From the NCBI GenBank assembly GCA_020073545.1, contig JAIQEZ010000049.1, positions 1 to 33,545 of the forward strand: DNA of 33,545 bases. Direction: 5' to 3'. This document shows, piece by piece, positions 8,470-19,163 of this stretch (position 1 is its first letter; each line of letters opens with the position of its first letter). Origin of the DNA: Terriglobia bacterium. Lineage in GTDB: Bacteria > Acidobacteriota > Terriglobia > UBA7540. Under the pieces are notes generated by a model. It worked only from the letters and a program-made list of their open reading frames with translations, was not told the DNA's origin and did no database searches. A program made the position numbers and the translations under genes.

Positions 8470-10044
8470 TCATTGCTCAACTGAGATTACGGTCACCGAC
8501 TTGGGCTCGAGTTTCAGAGTCAGCTGGCTGCCTTGAAGCTTCGCCGAAACAGGCTTTGGCACGACCGTATTGGGTGCGTCGAAGGTATTGACGCTGTCAA
8601 CCTTAGGCGCGGTTAGCGTTTCTCCGGCTGCCGATTTAGCGGTGATGCCGGCCAGGCTTGCCTCGATTTCGATGGACTGATTGGGGTCGAAGTTGGTGAT
8701 GGCTAGCCACAGCTTGCCAGACCTGTCCTTAGCTGCGATGGCGTCCACGCGCGGCAAGCTGATCCCGCCGTGTGTGTAGGTGCCAGCGTCAAAAGCGACC
8801 GGCACAAAGGTGGCGTCCTGGAATGGCACATACATCTTAAAGACGTAGTAGGTCGGGGTCATAACCATCTTTTCTTTGTCTGCCATGATCATGGCCTGCA
8901 GCACGTTGACCATCTGGGCGATGTTCGCCCCGCGCACACGGTCGGCATGGCGGGCAAAGATATTCAGGTTGAGCGCCGCCAGGATGGCGTCGCGCAGGCT
9001 GTTTTGCTGGATCAGGAAGCCCGGATTGGTGCCGGGTAAGGGCGCGTACCAGGCACCCCATTCATCGACGACGAGGGCGACCTTCTTTTGCGGGTCATAC
9101 TTGTCCATAATGGCGGAATGCTTGTTAATCAGATCTTCCATCGCCAGAGTGGCCTTAAGGATCTGACTGTACTCAGTCTCTCCGAACCCCGCGGACGCAA
9201 ACGAAGGCGGCCAGCGCACGACCGTGTAGGAATGCATCGAAAGGCCGTTGATATCCCAACTCCACTCGTGATGCTGATAGGCCTTCATGATGGCTTCCGT
9301 CCATTCGGTCCACTCGGGCCCGTCACCGCCAGGGCCTACGGTGATCTTCAGCATCTGCTGTTTGCCCTGCTGTGCCGGATTGAAGTTCCTGACGAAGCGG
9401 CTGTAAATCTTAAGCTGGCTCAGATAGTAGTCGGGGGTCATGTTGCCACCGCACGCCCAGCTTTCGTTGCCGATGCCAAGATAGCCGACCTTATAGGCAG
9501 CAGGATGACCGTTGGCGGCGCGCTCCTTGGACAGCGTCGTCGGGTGCGCGGCGGTCATGTATTCCAGCCATTCGGCCGCTTCCCGCGGGGTACCGGAGCC
9601 CACGTTGATTGAGATGTACGCCTCGCTGCCGATCTGGTCGAGGAAATCCATGAATTCGTGTGTTCCGAACGTGTTCGGCTCAATCACGCCGCCCCAGTTG
9701 GGATTAAGCGTTACCACTCGCTGACGGCTGATGCCGTTGCGCCAGTGGTATTCGTCTGCGAAGCAGCCGCCTGGCCAGCGAACGTTCGGAACCTTTAGCG
9801 CCTTGAGCGCGACAACAACGTCGTTGCGGATTCCGCGAGTATTAGGGATCGTGGAATCTGGACCGACCCATATGCCCTCATAAACGCCGTGGCCGAGATG
9901 CTCGGCGAATTGGCCGAAGATGTTGCGGTCGATCTTCGCGCCGACTTTGGACACGTCAACTGACAATTCAACCTTGTCTGCGGCCATGACGGGCGCAGTT
10001 AAGGCCACACCTGTCAGAGCGAGACCGACAAGAAGTGAACGCAT
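8470..10044 (-). CDS. Secreted GH51 alpha-L-arabinofuranosidase
   Basis: A 524-residue family GH51 enzyme that removes alpha-L-arabinofuranosyl side chains from arabinoxylan or arabinan with retention. The acid/base is Glu194 in GIGNESWACGG and the nucleophile is Glu328 in VVDEWGAWY, both in the usual (beta/alpha)8 barrel. NVRWPGGCFADEYHWRNGI and NIAQMVNVLQAMI are further family signatures, and a C-terminal beta-sandwich follows from about residue 410. The start is put at the ATG at 10044, 8-10 bases after AGGG and directly before a typical signal peptide (MRSLLVGLALTGVALTAPVMA). The open frame continues to 10206, and the ATG at 10074 is an alternative. Most bacterial GH51 enzymes are cytoplasmic, so an exported form is notable but known in this phylum. 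The 326-base upstream gap up to the esterase stop shows nothing else. Confidence 0.92.
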   Translation of the reverse strand: MRSLLVGLALTGVALTAPVMAADKVELSVDVSKVGAKIDRNIFGQFAEHLGHGVYEGIWVGPDSTIPNTRGIRNDVVVALKALKVPNVRWPGGCFADEYHWRNGISRQRVVTLNPNWGGVIEPNTFGTHEFMDFLDQIGSEAYISINVGSGTPREAAEWLEYMTAAHPTTLSKERAANGHPAAYKVGYLGIGNESWACGGNMTPDYYLSQLKIYSRFVRNFNPAQQGKQQMLKITVGPGGDGPEWTEWTEAIMKAYQHHEWSWDINGLSMHSYTVVRWPPSFASAGFGETEYSQILKATLAMEDLINKHSAIMDKYDPQKKVALVVDEWGAWYAPLPGTNPGFLIQQNSLRDAILAALNLNIFARHADRVRGANIAQMVNVLQAMIMADKEKMVMTPTYYVFKMYVPFQDATFVPVAFDAGTYTHGGISLPRVDAIAAKDRSGKLWLAITNFDPNQSIEIEASLAGITAKSAAGETLTAPKVDSVNTFDAPNTVVPKPVSAKLQGSQLTLKLEPKSVTVISVEQ

Positions 10045-10370
10045 GACGAGCGATACCCTTTGGGCCAGAGCCATGACTGGAAGCAGAAAACAATGACTTA
10101 GAAAGAAGTGTTCTCTTGACGAAACTCTGCTCACCCCGAGGGTAGAGAGCTGGCGTCTCCAACAATGGGATGTCAGTCCTGATTCATAAGCGAGTGCAAA
10201 GGCCATTTGTTCTTCTCCGGAAGTATCGGATATCTTCAGGTCCTGCTAGTTTGCCTCTCCTCCGTTTTTCCCCTCGGCGACCAGGCTTCTTCGTTCGAAT
10301 CGGTCCTGGGCCGAATACCGGGACTCGCCGTAAAGAGGGATAATCTTCCACGTCTCTTCGAGCGGCTTTC

Positions 10371-11573
<1,203 letters not shown>

Positions 11574-11692
11574 TCACTTGGATTTTAACCACGCTGCACG
11601 TCCGTGCATGGCTTAGTGGTAGATCCTTGCCCGCCTCCGCAAAGACCGCTCGGTAGAAATCGCTTTCTCCTTAGCCAGACCTCCACACAGCA

Positions 11693-12255
11693 TCACGAGC
11701 CGATTGTATGAAGCCCCCCGTCCAGCACGAGGGGCTTGCCAGGTTCAATCTGAACCTCGGCTGAGCGATCGCCGTAGCTTACCCTGTATTTCTTGGCACG
11801 GTCGGATTGCAGCCTGCGCTCAGTGAGTTGGCCTTCCTTCCAGGTGATGTCCAGCTTGCCACCGCCGCGTACGCGCACTCCCTTCAGGCTGCCGCTCGGC
11901 CATTGACGGGGAAGGGCAGGCAGCACACTGATTTCGTCGGCAGTGCTCTGTATCAGCATCTCAGTAATTGCGGCCGGACCGCCCAGGTTGCCATCGATCT
12001 GAAACGGTGGGCAGAGGTCAAACATGTTCGGCAGTGTACTCTTCGTGATCAAGAGCTTCAAGTTTGCATAAGCGCGCTCTGGGTTTCGAAGCCGCGCCCA
12101 AAGAGCTACTCTCCACACAGTTGACCACCCTGTTCCGCCATCACCGCGCAGTTCGAGAGTCTTCTCTGCGGGAGTTGCAAGGTCGGGGGGCATTGAGGCT
12201 AATGCCATGTTCTGGATAAGGCGAGTGAAGATGCAACACATGGCGGCGCGTGAGG
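11693..12255 (-). pseudogene. Truncated, frameshifted GH95 remnant
   Basis: A minus-strand stretch of about 185 codons is close in sequence to the end of the full GH95 protein encoded at 4271-6643. Both contain KTLELRGDGGTGWS, LPNMFDLCPPFQIDGNLGG and ISVLPALPRQWPSGS. Only the end of the barrel and the C-terminal domain remain: the Asp of FQIDGN is kept, while the catalytic Asn pair and Glu are lost. The match starts at about residue 605 of the intact enzyme, near 12255, where RRHVLHLHSPYPEHG is read in a different frame from the rest. A frameshift therefore lies between about 12180 and 12215. Inferred origin: partial duplication, or decay of a second GH95 gene. It lies in the 720-base gap between the GH140-like and esterase genes, with no plausible start of its own. 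Confidence 0.85.
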
Positions 12256-12280
12256 TGAAAAGTGAATCCCCTGCGTTTTG

Positions 12281-13960
12281 TCACTTCCTCGCAGGACCCA
12301 ACCACAAGACCCAGTCGTTATTATCCGGAGAGGTCAGAACCAACGTGCCTGGCTTTACCGCGGCCTCGACTTCCCATTTCCCATTTCGAGGATTGAACCA
12401 TCGGACAACCATTGGGCGGGACAATCCTTCTGCCCGGAAAGTGATCGTCCCCCCCGCCGGGAGGTACGCGAGCAGCCAATCGGACTTTACAGCTTTCGCC
12501 AGAGCGATGAACCGCCGAGGGTCTTGATCGCCTGGTTGCATGGCCAAAAGCTCAGGCGCAGGCCGTAGTTTCCACCATTCCAGTGAAGTAAATAAGTTGC
12601 GGATGTACTTGCGCTCCATACTACCGGGCATTTTTATGGCTTCTGACCAGACGGGGTCGATGGCACTCCCCGGGTGGCCCATAGGAGGCTCGTGCCGGAG
12701 CGCCCAAGGCCAAATGCCACTGCCGCCATAGGACACGCCAGCTGTGGGTGAAACAAGCAAGCTCCAGTACGCTGCCCGTCGGACCTGATAGGCGTTCGTC
12801 TCCCCAGGACCGGGGGGGGTGCGGTAACCCTCGTATTGCGGCTCGATGTCAATAATGGGCCGTGCTGGGTCAGTCTTCCATTCCCTAGCAGGTGGACCCA
12901 CGACGTGCCAAAGGTACGCTTGGGTAGAATCGAAGTGGCAACTCTGGTAACCAATAAAACTCAGCCAGGATTCATGGCGGAACTCGTCGGCTACCCAGTT
13001 CAAACCCTGAGGATGCACCGTGGCGAGTCGATTCTGAGAATTAGCAAATACCGCGCGCCCGATACGCTTCCATCTTTCGGCATTTGCGCCGCGGTAATCA
13101 CCGTCACCGTTGAGAATCCACACGGTTTGGTGAGCACCCCAGCGCGCTACGAAGTATTTCGCCAGGAGAATGGCCTGGTCTTCGGGCAACGAGACGCCGG
13201 GGTTCTCCACCGCCTCCTTCTCATTCCATACTGCAGCCCAGAGTAGCACCGGAGCGGAGATGAAACCGTGGTCGTTTAAGGCGTCCACTCGCGCATCCAT
13301 CCGGCGGCAGAACTCAGGATTTACTCTTATGCGCTCACGGCCGGAGAAGACCGTTTGCCCTTTCACATCCCCTCGCCAACCCAGCCACTGCCCCGTCACC
13401 CATTGAACGGCGTTGAAACCTTTGGAGGCACGCTCTTTGAGGTACTTTTCCCAACCTGGCGCGTCCGATTTCAATACGCCGTTCCAGGCCGTATCTGCAA
13501 GCCAGAAAAACGGCGTTCCGTCGGCGTGGACGAGATAGCGACCGCCATCCGAGACCCGCAGCGCGCCGTGGCGATAAAGCGGATTGTCTCCCGAGTAAGG
13601 GACGCACGTGAATTCGCCCTGACGGCCATTCAGCCCCGAATCAGACGCAAGCGTCGCGCGCGTGCTGAATGTCCACTTCCCGATTTCCTCCGGCGAAAAG
13701 CGCACCCGCCACGTTTTGCCGCCGTCCCAAAAGGCTAGGATGGTTTGCTTCTTTCCGCTGGGTGAGACAAAGTCGACTAATACCTGGATCTCCTGCAGCG
13801 GATTGGCGTAGCTGTTGGCGCTTGTTAACGAGGCTTCGAAGCGCTCCCACTGTGCCACACGGTTGGAGCGCGCACCCATCAATAGCTGCGATTGAACTGT
13901 AAGGATAATTAACGAAAGAAACCCGAGAATCAGAAAATGCCTTAGTCTTTGCCAATTCAT
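12281..13960 (-). CDS. GH140-like (DUF5060/DUF4038) secreted glycosidase, apiosidase candidate
   Basis: A 559-residue protein with a three-part layout: an N-terminal DUF5060 beta-sandwich (about 33-120, VAQWERFEASLTSANSYANP), a central DUF4038 (beta/alpha)8 barrel (about 125-450, FFWLADTAWNGVLK), and a C-terminal putative collagen-binding-like beta domain (about 465-559). The barrel is the family of GH140, whose characterised member releases D-apiose from rhamnogalacturonan-II. Candidate catalytic acids are Asp286/Asp288 in ILNGDGDY and Glu373 in IDIEPQYEGY, placed by analogy. The ATG at 13960 is chosen because it begins a hydrophobic signal segment (residues 8-30); an upstream start adds only nine residues before it. 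Relatives in this clan include unproven functions, so apiosidase activity is a hypothesis. It starts 78 bases after the GH3 gene. Confidence 0.8.
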   Translation of the reverse strand: MNWQRLRHFLILGFLSLIILTVQSQLLMGARSNRVAQWERFEASLTSANSYANPLQEIQVLVDFVSPSGKKQTILAFWDGGKTWRVRFSPEEIGKWTFSTRATLASDSGLNGRQGEFTCVPYSGDNPLYRHGALRVSDGGRYLVHADGTPFFWLADTAWNGVLKSDAPGWEKYLKERASKGFNAVQWVTGQWLGWRGDVKGQTVFSGRERIRVNPEFCRRMDARVDALNDHGFISAPVLLWAAVWNEKEAVENPGVSLPEDQAILLAKYFVARWGAHQTVWILNGDGDYRGANAERWKRIGRAVFANSQNRLATVHPQGLNWVADEFRHESWLSFIGYQSCHFDSTQAYLWHVVGPPAREWKTDPARPIIDIEPQYEGYRTPPGPGETNAYQVRRAAYWSLLVSPTAGVSYGGSGIWPWALRHEPPMGHPGSAIDPVWSEAIKMPGSMERKYIRNLFTSLEWWKLRPAPELLAMQPGDQDPRRFIALAKAVKSDWLLAYLPAGGTITFRAEGLSRPMVVRWFNPRNGKWEVEAAVKPGTLVLTSPDNNDWVLWLGPARK

Positions 13961-14038
13961 GAAAACATCCAGAAGCCCACCATTCACGGCCCCTAAGGGG
14001 CGAAACGTCCAGACCTGTCACTGCTCGACGGACACAGG

Positions 14039-16768
14039 CTAGCGTGGGAGCTTTTTCTCGCCGGTGATTTCGAAGTGTTCGAGCGCGTACCAGGGGCCTT
14101 CGCCGGGTTGTCGGCTGCCGACTGAAACACTGTACCGGCCTGGTCGTACAACGCGTTCACCCTCTTCTGTTACCTGACTCAGGTCTCGCGGACTGAGCGT
14201 GAACGCAAGCTTTTTTGTTTCTCCCGGAAGGATATGCAGGCGCGTAAATCCCTTCAGAGCCCGAATGGACGCACCCGTTGACGGGGGGTATTGCAGATAA
14301 AGTTCTGCCACTTCATCGCCTGCAATCTTGCTTGAGTTTCGGACCTCCGCCTCTACGGTGAGCGGCTGGCCGACTTCGAGCTTGGTGGATGAAAGCTTCA
14401 TACCGCCATAGGCGAAGGTTGAGTAGCTCAGGCCGTACCCGAACTCGTAGAGCGGTTTCCCCCGGAAATAGCGGTATGTCCGGTTCTGCATCGAATAATC
14501 TTCAAAGGGAGGAAGCTGATCGAGCGAAGCGTAGAATGTGACAGGCAGCCGGCCGCCGGGATTGTTCACGCCTGCCAGCGTCTCGGCGATGGCAGTGCCT
14601 CCTTCCTCGCCCGGATACCATGCCGCGAGAATTGCGGCCGCATGCTTCTCCGCCCAGTTGACTTCCACTGCGCTGCCGGTCATCAACACAACGACCAGGG
14701 GCTTGCCGGTGGCGGCCACCGCCTTGAGCAGATCCTCCTGCACGCGGGGCAAGCCGATATCGGTACGGTCGCCGCTGTTGAAGCCTTCAACGTGTACGGG
14801 CATTTCCTCGCCTTCGAGTTCCGGCGAGAGCCCCACGAAAGCCACCACCACGTCGGCGCCCGCGGCGGCCTTTACGGCTTCGTCGCGCAAGACGTCGGCC
14901 GGGGGTTGCCACTCGAGCGTCAGCCCGGCGCCGAACAGGTCCGACCGGTGCGTGTACTCCACGCGGATACTGTGTGGCTTCGTGTCAGTGAAGCGGGCGT
15001 TGAAGGAAGGTTCGGGGGGCCGGCGCGTAAACCCGCTTCGGTTGGTCACTCCTTGGCCCGGGGGCGGAAGGGTGTTTTGGCGGCTGTCAATCTTGATCTC
15101 GTCATCCAGAATCACTCGAACTCTTTCGTCGACCTCGCAACGATGACAGTGAAACTTGCGGACGCGGAACGTGTAGTCTCCCGGCCCGGGTGGAGTCAGC
15201 GTGCCGCTCCAGCGGACCGAGAATGCTTTCATCGGAATTTCAGGCGCGGGCGACGCAGCATTCCAGTCGAACTGGACCCGGGGGTCCGTGCGAATCATCG
15301 CAGGCTGACCTGAAAGGTCGGCGTTGGAAAAATACTCAGCCTTCAGGCCAAATTCCTGTGCGCCGTCTTTGGGATGAAACACCGAGCGAGGCACTGGCAA
15401 GGCCAACTCCGGGACGTGAGGCGAGCCCTGCGCGTACAGCACTTGTGCCTTGCTGGAGAACTGCCTGAGGATGCCGTCAAGTGGAAGGACGGGATGGCGG
15501 GGTACACCGTTGTAATTCCCCTCAAGTGCCGTTAGCGTCTCGGCATTCGGTCCGATCACTGCAATCGTCTTGACGCTCGCCTTGAGCGGCAGCATCGCGT
15601 CCTGGTTCTTCAGCAAAACCATGGATTCGCGCGCCACTTTCAGCGCCAGAGCACGGTGCTCAGGGGAACCAACTTCCGACATGGGAATGCGGTTGAACGG
15701 AACCATGTCTTCCGGGTCGAACATGCCGAGGCGCATGCGCGCCGTGAATAGTCGCTTGACCGCAATGTCGATCTCGCTCTCCTTGATGAGGCCGTCTTGC
15801 ACGGCCTTGACCAGCGTGACGTATTCGTTGCCACAGGTCGTGTCGGTTCCGGCGCGCACGGCCACCGCAGATCCGTGTTTGTCGTCGGGGGTGTAGTGGT
15901 GGCCGCTGGTAATGTCACCCACGGCGCCACAGTCCGAAGTCACGTAGCCTTGAAACCCCCAATCGTCACGCAAGGTTTTTTGCAGCAGATGGGTGCTCGC
16001 GCAGGCCGGCCCGCCATCCACGGCGTTGTAGGCGCACATGATGGAATCCGCCAGACCTTCGACGACCGTGACGCGGAAGGCGGGCAGGTAGGTCTCCTCG
16101 AGATCGCGCGGCGCCACATCGACGTTGAAGCCGTGCCGCAAGGGCTCCGGGCCGCTGTGCACGGCGTAGTGCTTGGGCGTGGCCACGGTCATGAGGTATT
16201 TCGGATGGTCACCTTGCAGACCTTTCACGAAGGCGAGTCCCAGCTTCGCGGTGAGAAACGGGTCCTCGCCGTAGGTTTCCTGGCCCCGTCCCCAGCGCGG
16301 GTCGCGGAAGATATTGATGTTGGGCGACCAAAAAGTAAGCCCGTAGTAGATGCTGTGATTGCCCTCTCGCTGCGCCTGGTTGTATTTGGCGCGGGCTTCA
16401 GTGGCGATAACCTGGGCCGCGCGATGTATCAGGTCCGAGTCCCACGTTGCCGCCATGCCGATGGCTTGCGGAAACACTGTAGCGTAACCCGCGCGCGCCA
16501 CCCCGTGCAGCGCCTCGTTCCACCAGTCGTAGGATGGGATGCCGAGCCGGGGAATCGCCGGGGCAGTGTGCTGCATCTGCAGAACCTTCTCTTCCAGCGT
16601 CATGCGCGAGACCAAATCTTCGACGCGCTGCTCGATCGGCAAAGACGCGTCCTGATAAGGCAAGACGCTGCCCTTCTCACGGGACTGCGAGGGAACAACA
16701 TAGAAAAGTGCACAGATTGAAAGAAACGACACACAAAGCTTCGTGGGAGTTTTCGTTTTCTTTGTCAT
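14039..16768 (-). CDS. Secreted GH3 beta-xylosidase/beta-glucosidase with PA14 insert (second copy)
   Basis: A 909-residue GH3 enzyme, paralogous to the one at 312-2975 and with the same domain order. The ATG at 16768 is supported by AGGAGAG just upstream and begins a signal peptide (MTKKTKTPTKLCVSFLSIC, cleaved near residue 28); the longer open frame has no such site. The nucleophile is Asp279 in GYVTSDCGAV, KHYAVHSGPEP precedes it, and LEGEEMPV near residue 650 supplies the acid/base loop. The PA14 region (~470-640) carries an extra segment with closely spaced Cys and His (FHCHRCEVDERVRV) that the first copy lacks. A fibronectin-III-like domain ends the protein. It is probably the first gene of the minus-strand hydrolase series, reading away from the long divergent intergenic region. 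Xylosidase versus glucosidase specificity is open. Confidence 0.92.
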   Translation of the reverse strand: MTKKTKTPTKLCVSFLSICALFYVVPSQSREKGSVLPYQDASLPIEQRVEDLVSRMTLEEKVLQMQHTAPAIPRLGIPSYDWWNEALHGVARAGYATVFPQAIGMAATWDSDLIHRAAQVIATEARAKYNQAQREGNHSIYYGLTFWSPNINIFRDPRWGRGQETYGEDPFLTAKLGLAFVKGLQGDHPKYLMTVATPKHYAVHSGPEPLRHGFNVDVAPRDLEETYLPAFRVTVVEGLADSIMCAYNAVDGGPACASTHLLQKTLRDDWGFQGYVTSDCGAVGDITSGHHYTPDDKHGSAVAVRAGTDTTCGNEYVTLVKAVQDGLIKESEIDIAVKRLFTARMRLGMFDPEDMVPFNRIPMSEVGSPEHRALALKVARESMVLLKNQDAMLPLKASVKTIAVIGPNAETLTALEGNYNGVPRHPVLPLDGILRQFSSKAQVLYAQGSPHVPELALPVPRSVFHPKDGAQEFGLKAEYFSNADLSGQPAMIRTDPRVQFDWNAASPAPEIPMKAFSVRWSGTLTPPGPGDYTFRVRKFHCHRCEVDERVRVILDDEIKIDSRQNTLPPPGQGVTNRSGFTRRPPEPSFNARFTDTKPHSIRVEYTHRSDLFGAGLTLEWQPPADVLRDEAVKAAAGADVVVAFVGLSPELEGEEMPVHVEGFNSGDRTDIGLPRVQEDLLKAVAATGKPLVVVLMTGSAVEVNWAEKHAAAILAAWYPGEEGGTAIAETLAGVNNPGGRLPVTFYASLDQLPPFEDYSMQNRTYRYFRGKPLYEFGYGLSYSTFAYGGMKLSSTKLEVGQPLTVEAEVRNSSKIAGDEVAELYLQYPPSTGASIRALKGFTRLHILPGETKKLAFTLSPRDLSQVTEEGERVVRPGRYSVSVGSRQPGEGPWYALEHFEITGEKKLPR

Positions 16769-17854
16769 CGCCGCTCTCCTTTTCGCCGCTTGCCAGGCTC
16801 CCGCCGGATTTCGGAGATCTGCATCACGGGAGTGCTGTTCCCCAAGTTGTCCTGGATGCTTATCCGGAATTTCCGTTTTGACTTTCCGGTCAACTCGCAG
16901 CATATGCCCAACCGCTTGTCAAGGCAATGACCCGTCGGGTCTTCAGCGTTCAGAGCCTCCGGCGCAGGATGTCGCCTTCCCATCAATTGGCTGTATGCCT
17001 GGGCCGGATTCTGGCGTGGATGGGCGTTTCCCAGGCGGAATCCTGAAGGCTCGATGCGAGCTGGAAATAGCGGACAGTTTCCGAGCGTGCCGTCAGATGC
17101 AGACCTCCCGTCAACCGGTCGGAACGATCGATTGCCCGCGTGACTATCGGTAAACACTATCGGTAAACAGTAGCCGACTGATCGTTACTGATCCAGGGGG
17201 AAGACTCGTCTCCCGTTGTCCTTCGGGTTTTCCTATCTGCATCTTTTTTCGAAATGTTCACCGCGAGGGGTTCACAACTTGGCCGGTGCACTACAACCCT
17301 GACAGGTGAAGAGTGAATAATCGGCTGAAGAGGGAACGGCGGAAGAGGAGGTTTGGGATGTCGGCAGGGGAGCGTGGATAAGAACGCACAACATCAGGTT
17401 CGACTGGAAACGGCGCGGAGTATACTCGTGGCTGCCCGACAAACGAAAATGGAAATTTCGGGCTAAGGTTCTGACAGCCAGGGGCGACCTTCTGGCTTCT
17501 TGGTGAGATAAGGCGGACTGTCGCGTGGCATGCATCTGGAGACCAAGCGGTGGGATGCGTACTTAGGGGGAGGAACGCATGAGAGGTACAAGCAACCGGA
17601 GGGACTTCGGCCTTATTTCACCTTCCGGCAAATCGCCTTCGGCCAAGCGCAAGAAGCAGGCCCGACAAAGTGACCGCGACATCGGGAACGAGCCAGCATG
17701 CAACCCGGAAAGAGGCTACGGGGATTCGAGCTTGAGTCGACAGGGCGGCCAGCGTAGAATCCGGCGGACAGATAAAGTTGAAATCGGAAATTGCCCAATT
17801 GGACTTTCTCTTTTAGGCGCTCCGAAGAGGTGAGGTTACCAGGAGGTTTTCTCC
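16769..17854. other. Long divergent intergenic region
   Basis: These 1086 bases separate the start of the minus-strand hydrolase series from the start of the plus-strand dehydrogenase/transketolase operon. The small open frames on both strands show no recognisable motifs, no convincing ribosome-binding sites and no neighbours in phase, so I call no gene. It must hold both promoters. Visible features are a 13-bp tandem repeat (17143-17168), a nearby ACTGATC direct repeat (17176-17192) and a 10-bp palindrome GAGTATACTC (17418-17427). TTCGAC at 17399-17404 and TATACT at 17421-17426, spaced 16 bases, could form a weak promoter. Confidence 0.5.
17143..17168. repeat. 13-bp tandem direct repeat, possible operator
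   Basis: ACTATCGGTAAAC occurs twice back to back at 17143-17155 and 17156-17168. It is exact and in the middle of the divergent region, so it could be a paired regulator site with about 1.2 helical turns between half-sites, or a slippage product. No regulator gene is in the window to pair with it. Confidence 0.6.
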
Positions 17855-18925
17855 ATGGCCACACGTTCAATGGCAGCTGTGGTTCACTATGAGCTACGCA
17901 ACGGGGCGGTAGAACTGCGCGAGGTGCCGGTGCCCACGGACCTCGCTGACGACGAAGTGCTGCTCGAAACCGGAGCCGTGGGGGTGTGCGGCAGCGACAT
18001 TCACCAGTATCACAACACGCAGAGTTGGGCGGTCCATGTCCCCGTCATCCTGGGCCACGAATTCTGCGGCACCATCGTGCAGGTGGGAAAGCAAGTGAAA
18101 GAGTTCCGCGAGGGCGATCGGGTCACTTCAGAAACGGCGGCGCGGATTTGCGGGCGGTGCATCCTTTGCCGTACCGGCGAATACAACCTGTGTCCTGAGC
18201 GACGGGGGTTCGGCTACGGCTTGAACGGGGCGATGGCAGATTACGTTAAGGTGCCGGAGCGCTGCCTGCATCGGTTGCCGGACGCGGTCCCGCTGGAAAT
18301 GGGGGCACTGACGGAACCTTGCTGCGTGGCGTATAACGCTACCTGCGTCAAGGCTCAGGTTCGGCCGGGAGATGCCGTGTTAGTCCTGGGGCCGGGCACG
18401 ATCGGCTTGCTGTGCCTCACGATGGCGAGGCTCTCCGGCGCGGGCTGGGTGGGCATCGCCGGGCTGAAACAGGACGAACGACGTCTGGCCGTCGCCAAGT
18501 CTCTGGGAGCAGACCGTGCGATCATCATCGGCGAGGAGGACGCTGCTCAAGTGGCCCGTTCGCGCGGCGACGGCTTGGGCGTGGATGTAGTCGTGGATGC
18601 TGCCGGCCATTCGTCCGCTTTGGCCATCGCGCTCGCGGCCGTACGGCCCAATGGCCAGATCGCCAAGGTCGGCTGGGGACCGCAGCCACTCGATTTCTCT
18701 CTCGACTCGCTCGTGCAGCGAGCCGTGCGCATCCAGGGCAGTTTCAGTCACAACTACCCCATCTGGGAAAAGGTGATTGGGCTGTTTGCGAGCGGCCGAC
18801 TCGACCCCCGGCCGCTCATGGGTCCCATCCAGCCGCTCACCCGGTGGCAGGTGGCGTTCGAGAACATGATTGGCGGCGAAGTCATCAAGAGCGTGTTGCG
18901 GCCGGAGAAGGCAAGCGGTTCTTGA
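17855..18925 (+). CDS. Zinc-dependent medium-chain sugar/polyol dehydrogenase
   Basis: A 356-residue medium-chain dehydrogenase of the sorbitol/threonine dehydrogenase type, expected to oxidise a secondary alcohol of a sugar, polyol or sugar acid with NAD(P) in the cytoplasm. AGGAGG stands 8 bases before the ATG at 17855. Catalytic zinc ligands are Cys45 (GVCGSD), His68/Glu69 (GHEFCG) and Glu154 (TEPCC). Structural zinc is held by Cys99, Cys102, Cys105 and Cys113. The Rossmann nucleotide motif is GPGTIG at 179-184. It is the first gene of a plus-strand series ending with a split transketolase. A 238-base gap precedes the second dehydrogenase, so an internal promoter is possible. The substrate cannot be assigned from sequence. 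Confidence 0.88.
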   Translation: MATRSMAAVVHYELRNGAVELREVPVPTDLADDEVLLETGAVGVCGSDIHQYHNTQSWAVHVPVILGHEFCGTIVQVGKQVKEFREGDRVTSETAARICGRCILCRTGEYNLCPERRGFGYGLNGAMADYVKVPERCLHRLPDAVPLEMGALTEPCCVAYNATCVKAQVRPGDAVLVLGPGTIGLLCLTMARLSGAGWVGIAGLKQDERRLAVAKSLGADRAIIIGEEDAAQVARSRGDGLGVDVVVDAAGHSSALAIALAAVRPNGQIAKVGWGPQPLDFSLDSLVQRAVRIQGSFSHNYPIWEKVIGLFASGRLDPRPLMGPIQPLTRWQVAFENMIGGEVIKSVLRPEKASGS

Positions 18926-19163
18926 AGGGTGATCCACGCCCGCGGTAGCTCCGCCACATCGCGCTCGGCCGTGCAGGTCTTGTTTATGGTTGATGGGGTG
19001 ATTGAGCAAGTGCGGCCGGGTGTTTCTGCTCTGTTGGCCCGCATCGCATTTTCCGACTTCGAAGCTAGGTATGGGATAGAAACTCGAAAGACCAGAGCTA
19101 TGGTATCTTGGCGGCCTTTGCCCCAAGCGCTGGAAGACGAGACACAGAAAAGGAGCGATGCCG

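Noticed and set aside
15797-16720. 307-codon plus-strand frame opposite the second GH3 gene
   Set aside because: Antisense to a conserved enzyme, no ribosome-binding site and no recognisable domain.
17272-17535. 87-codon minus-strand frame in the divergent region
   Set aside because: No site, no motif, composition of random GC-rich DNA; not called.
17579-17833. 84-codon plus-strand frame before the first dehydrogenase, with an upstream GGGGGAGG-like site
   Set aside because: The upstream purine tract is suggestive, but the product is a basic low-complexity peptide without any family; I left it uncalled though it could be a leader peptide.
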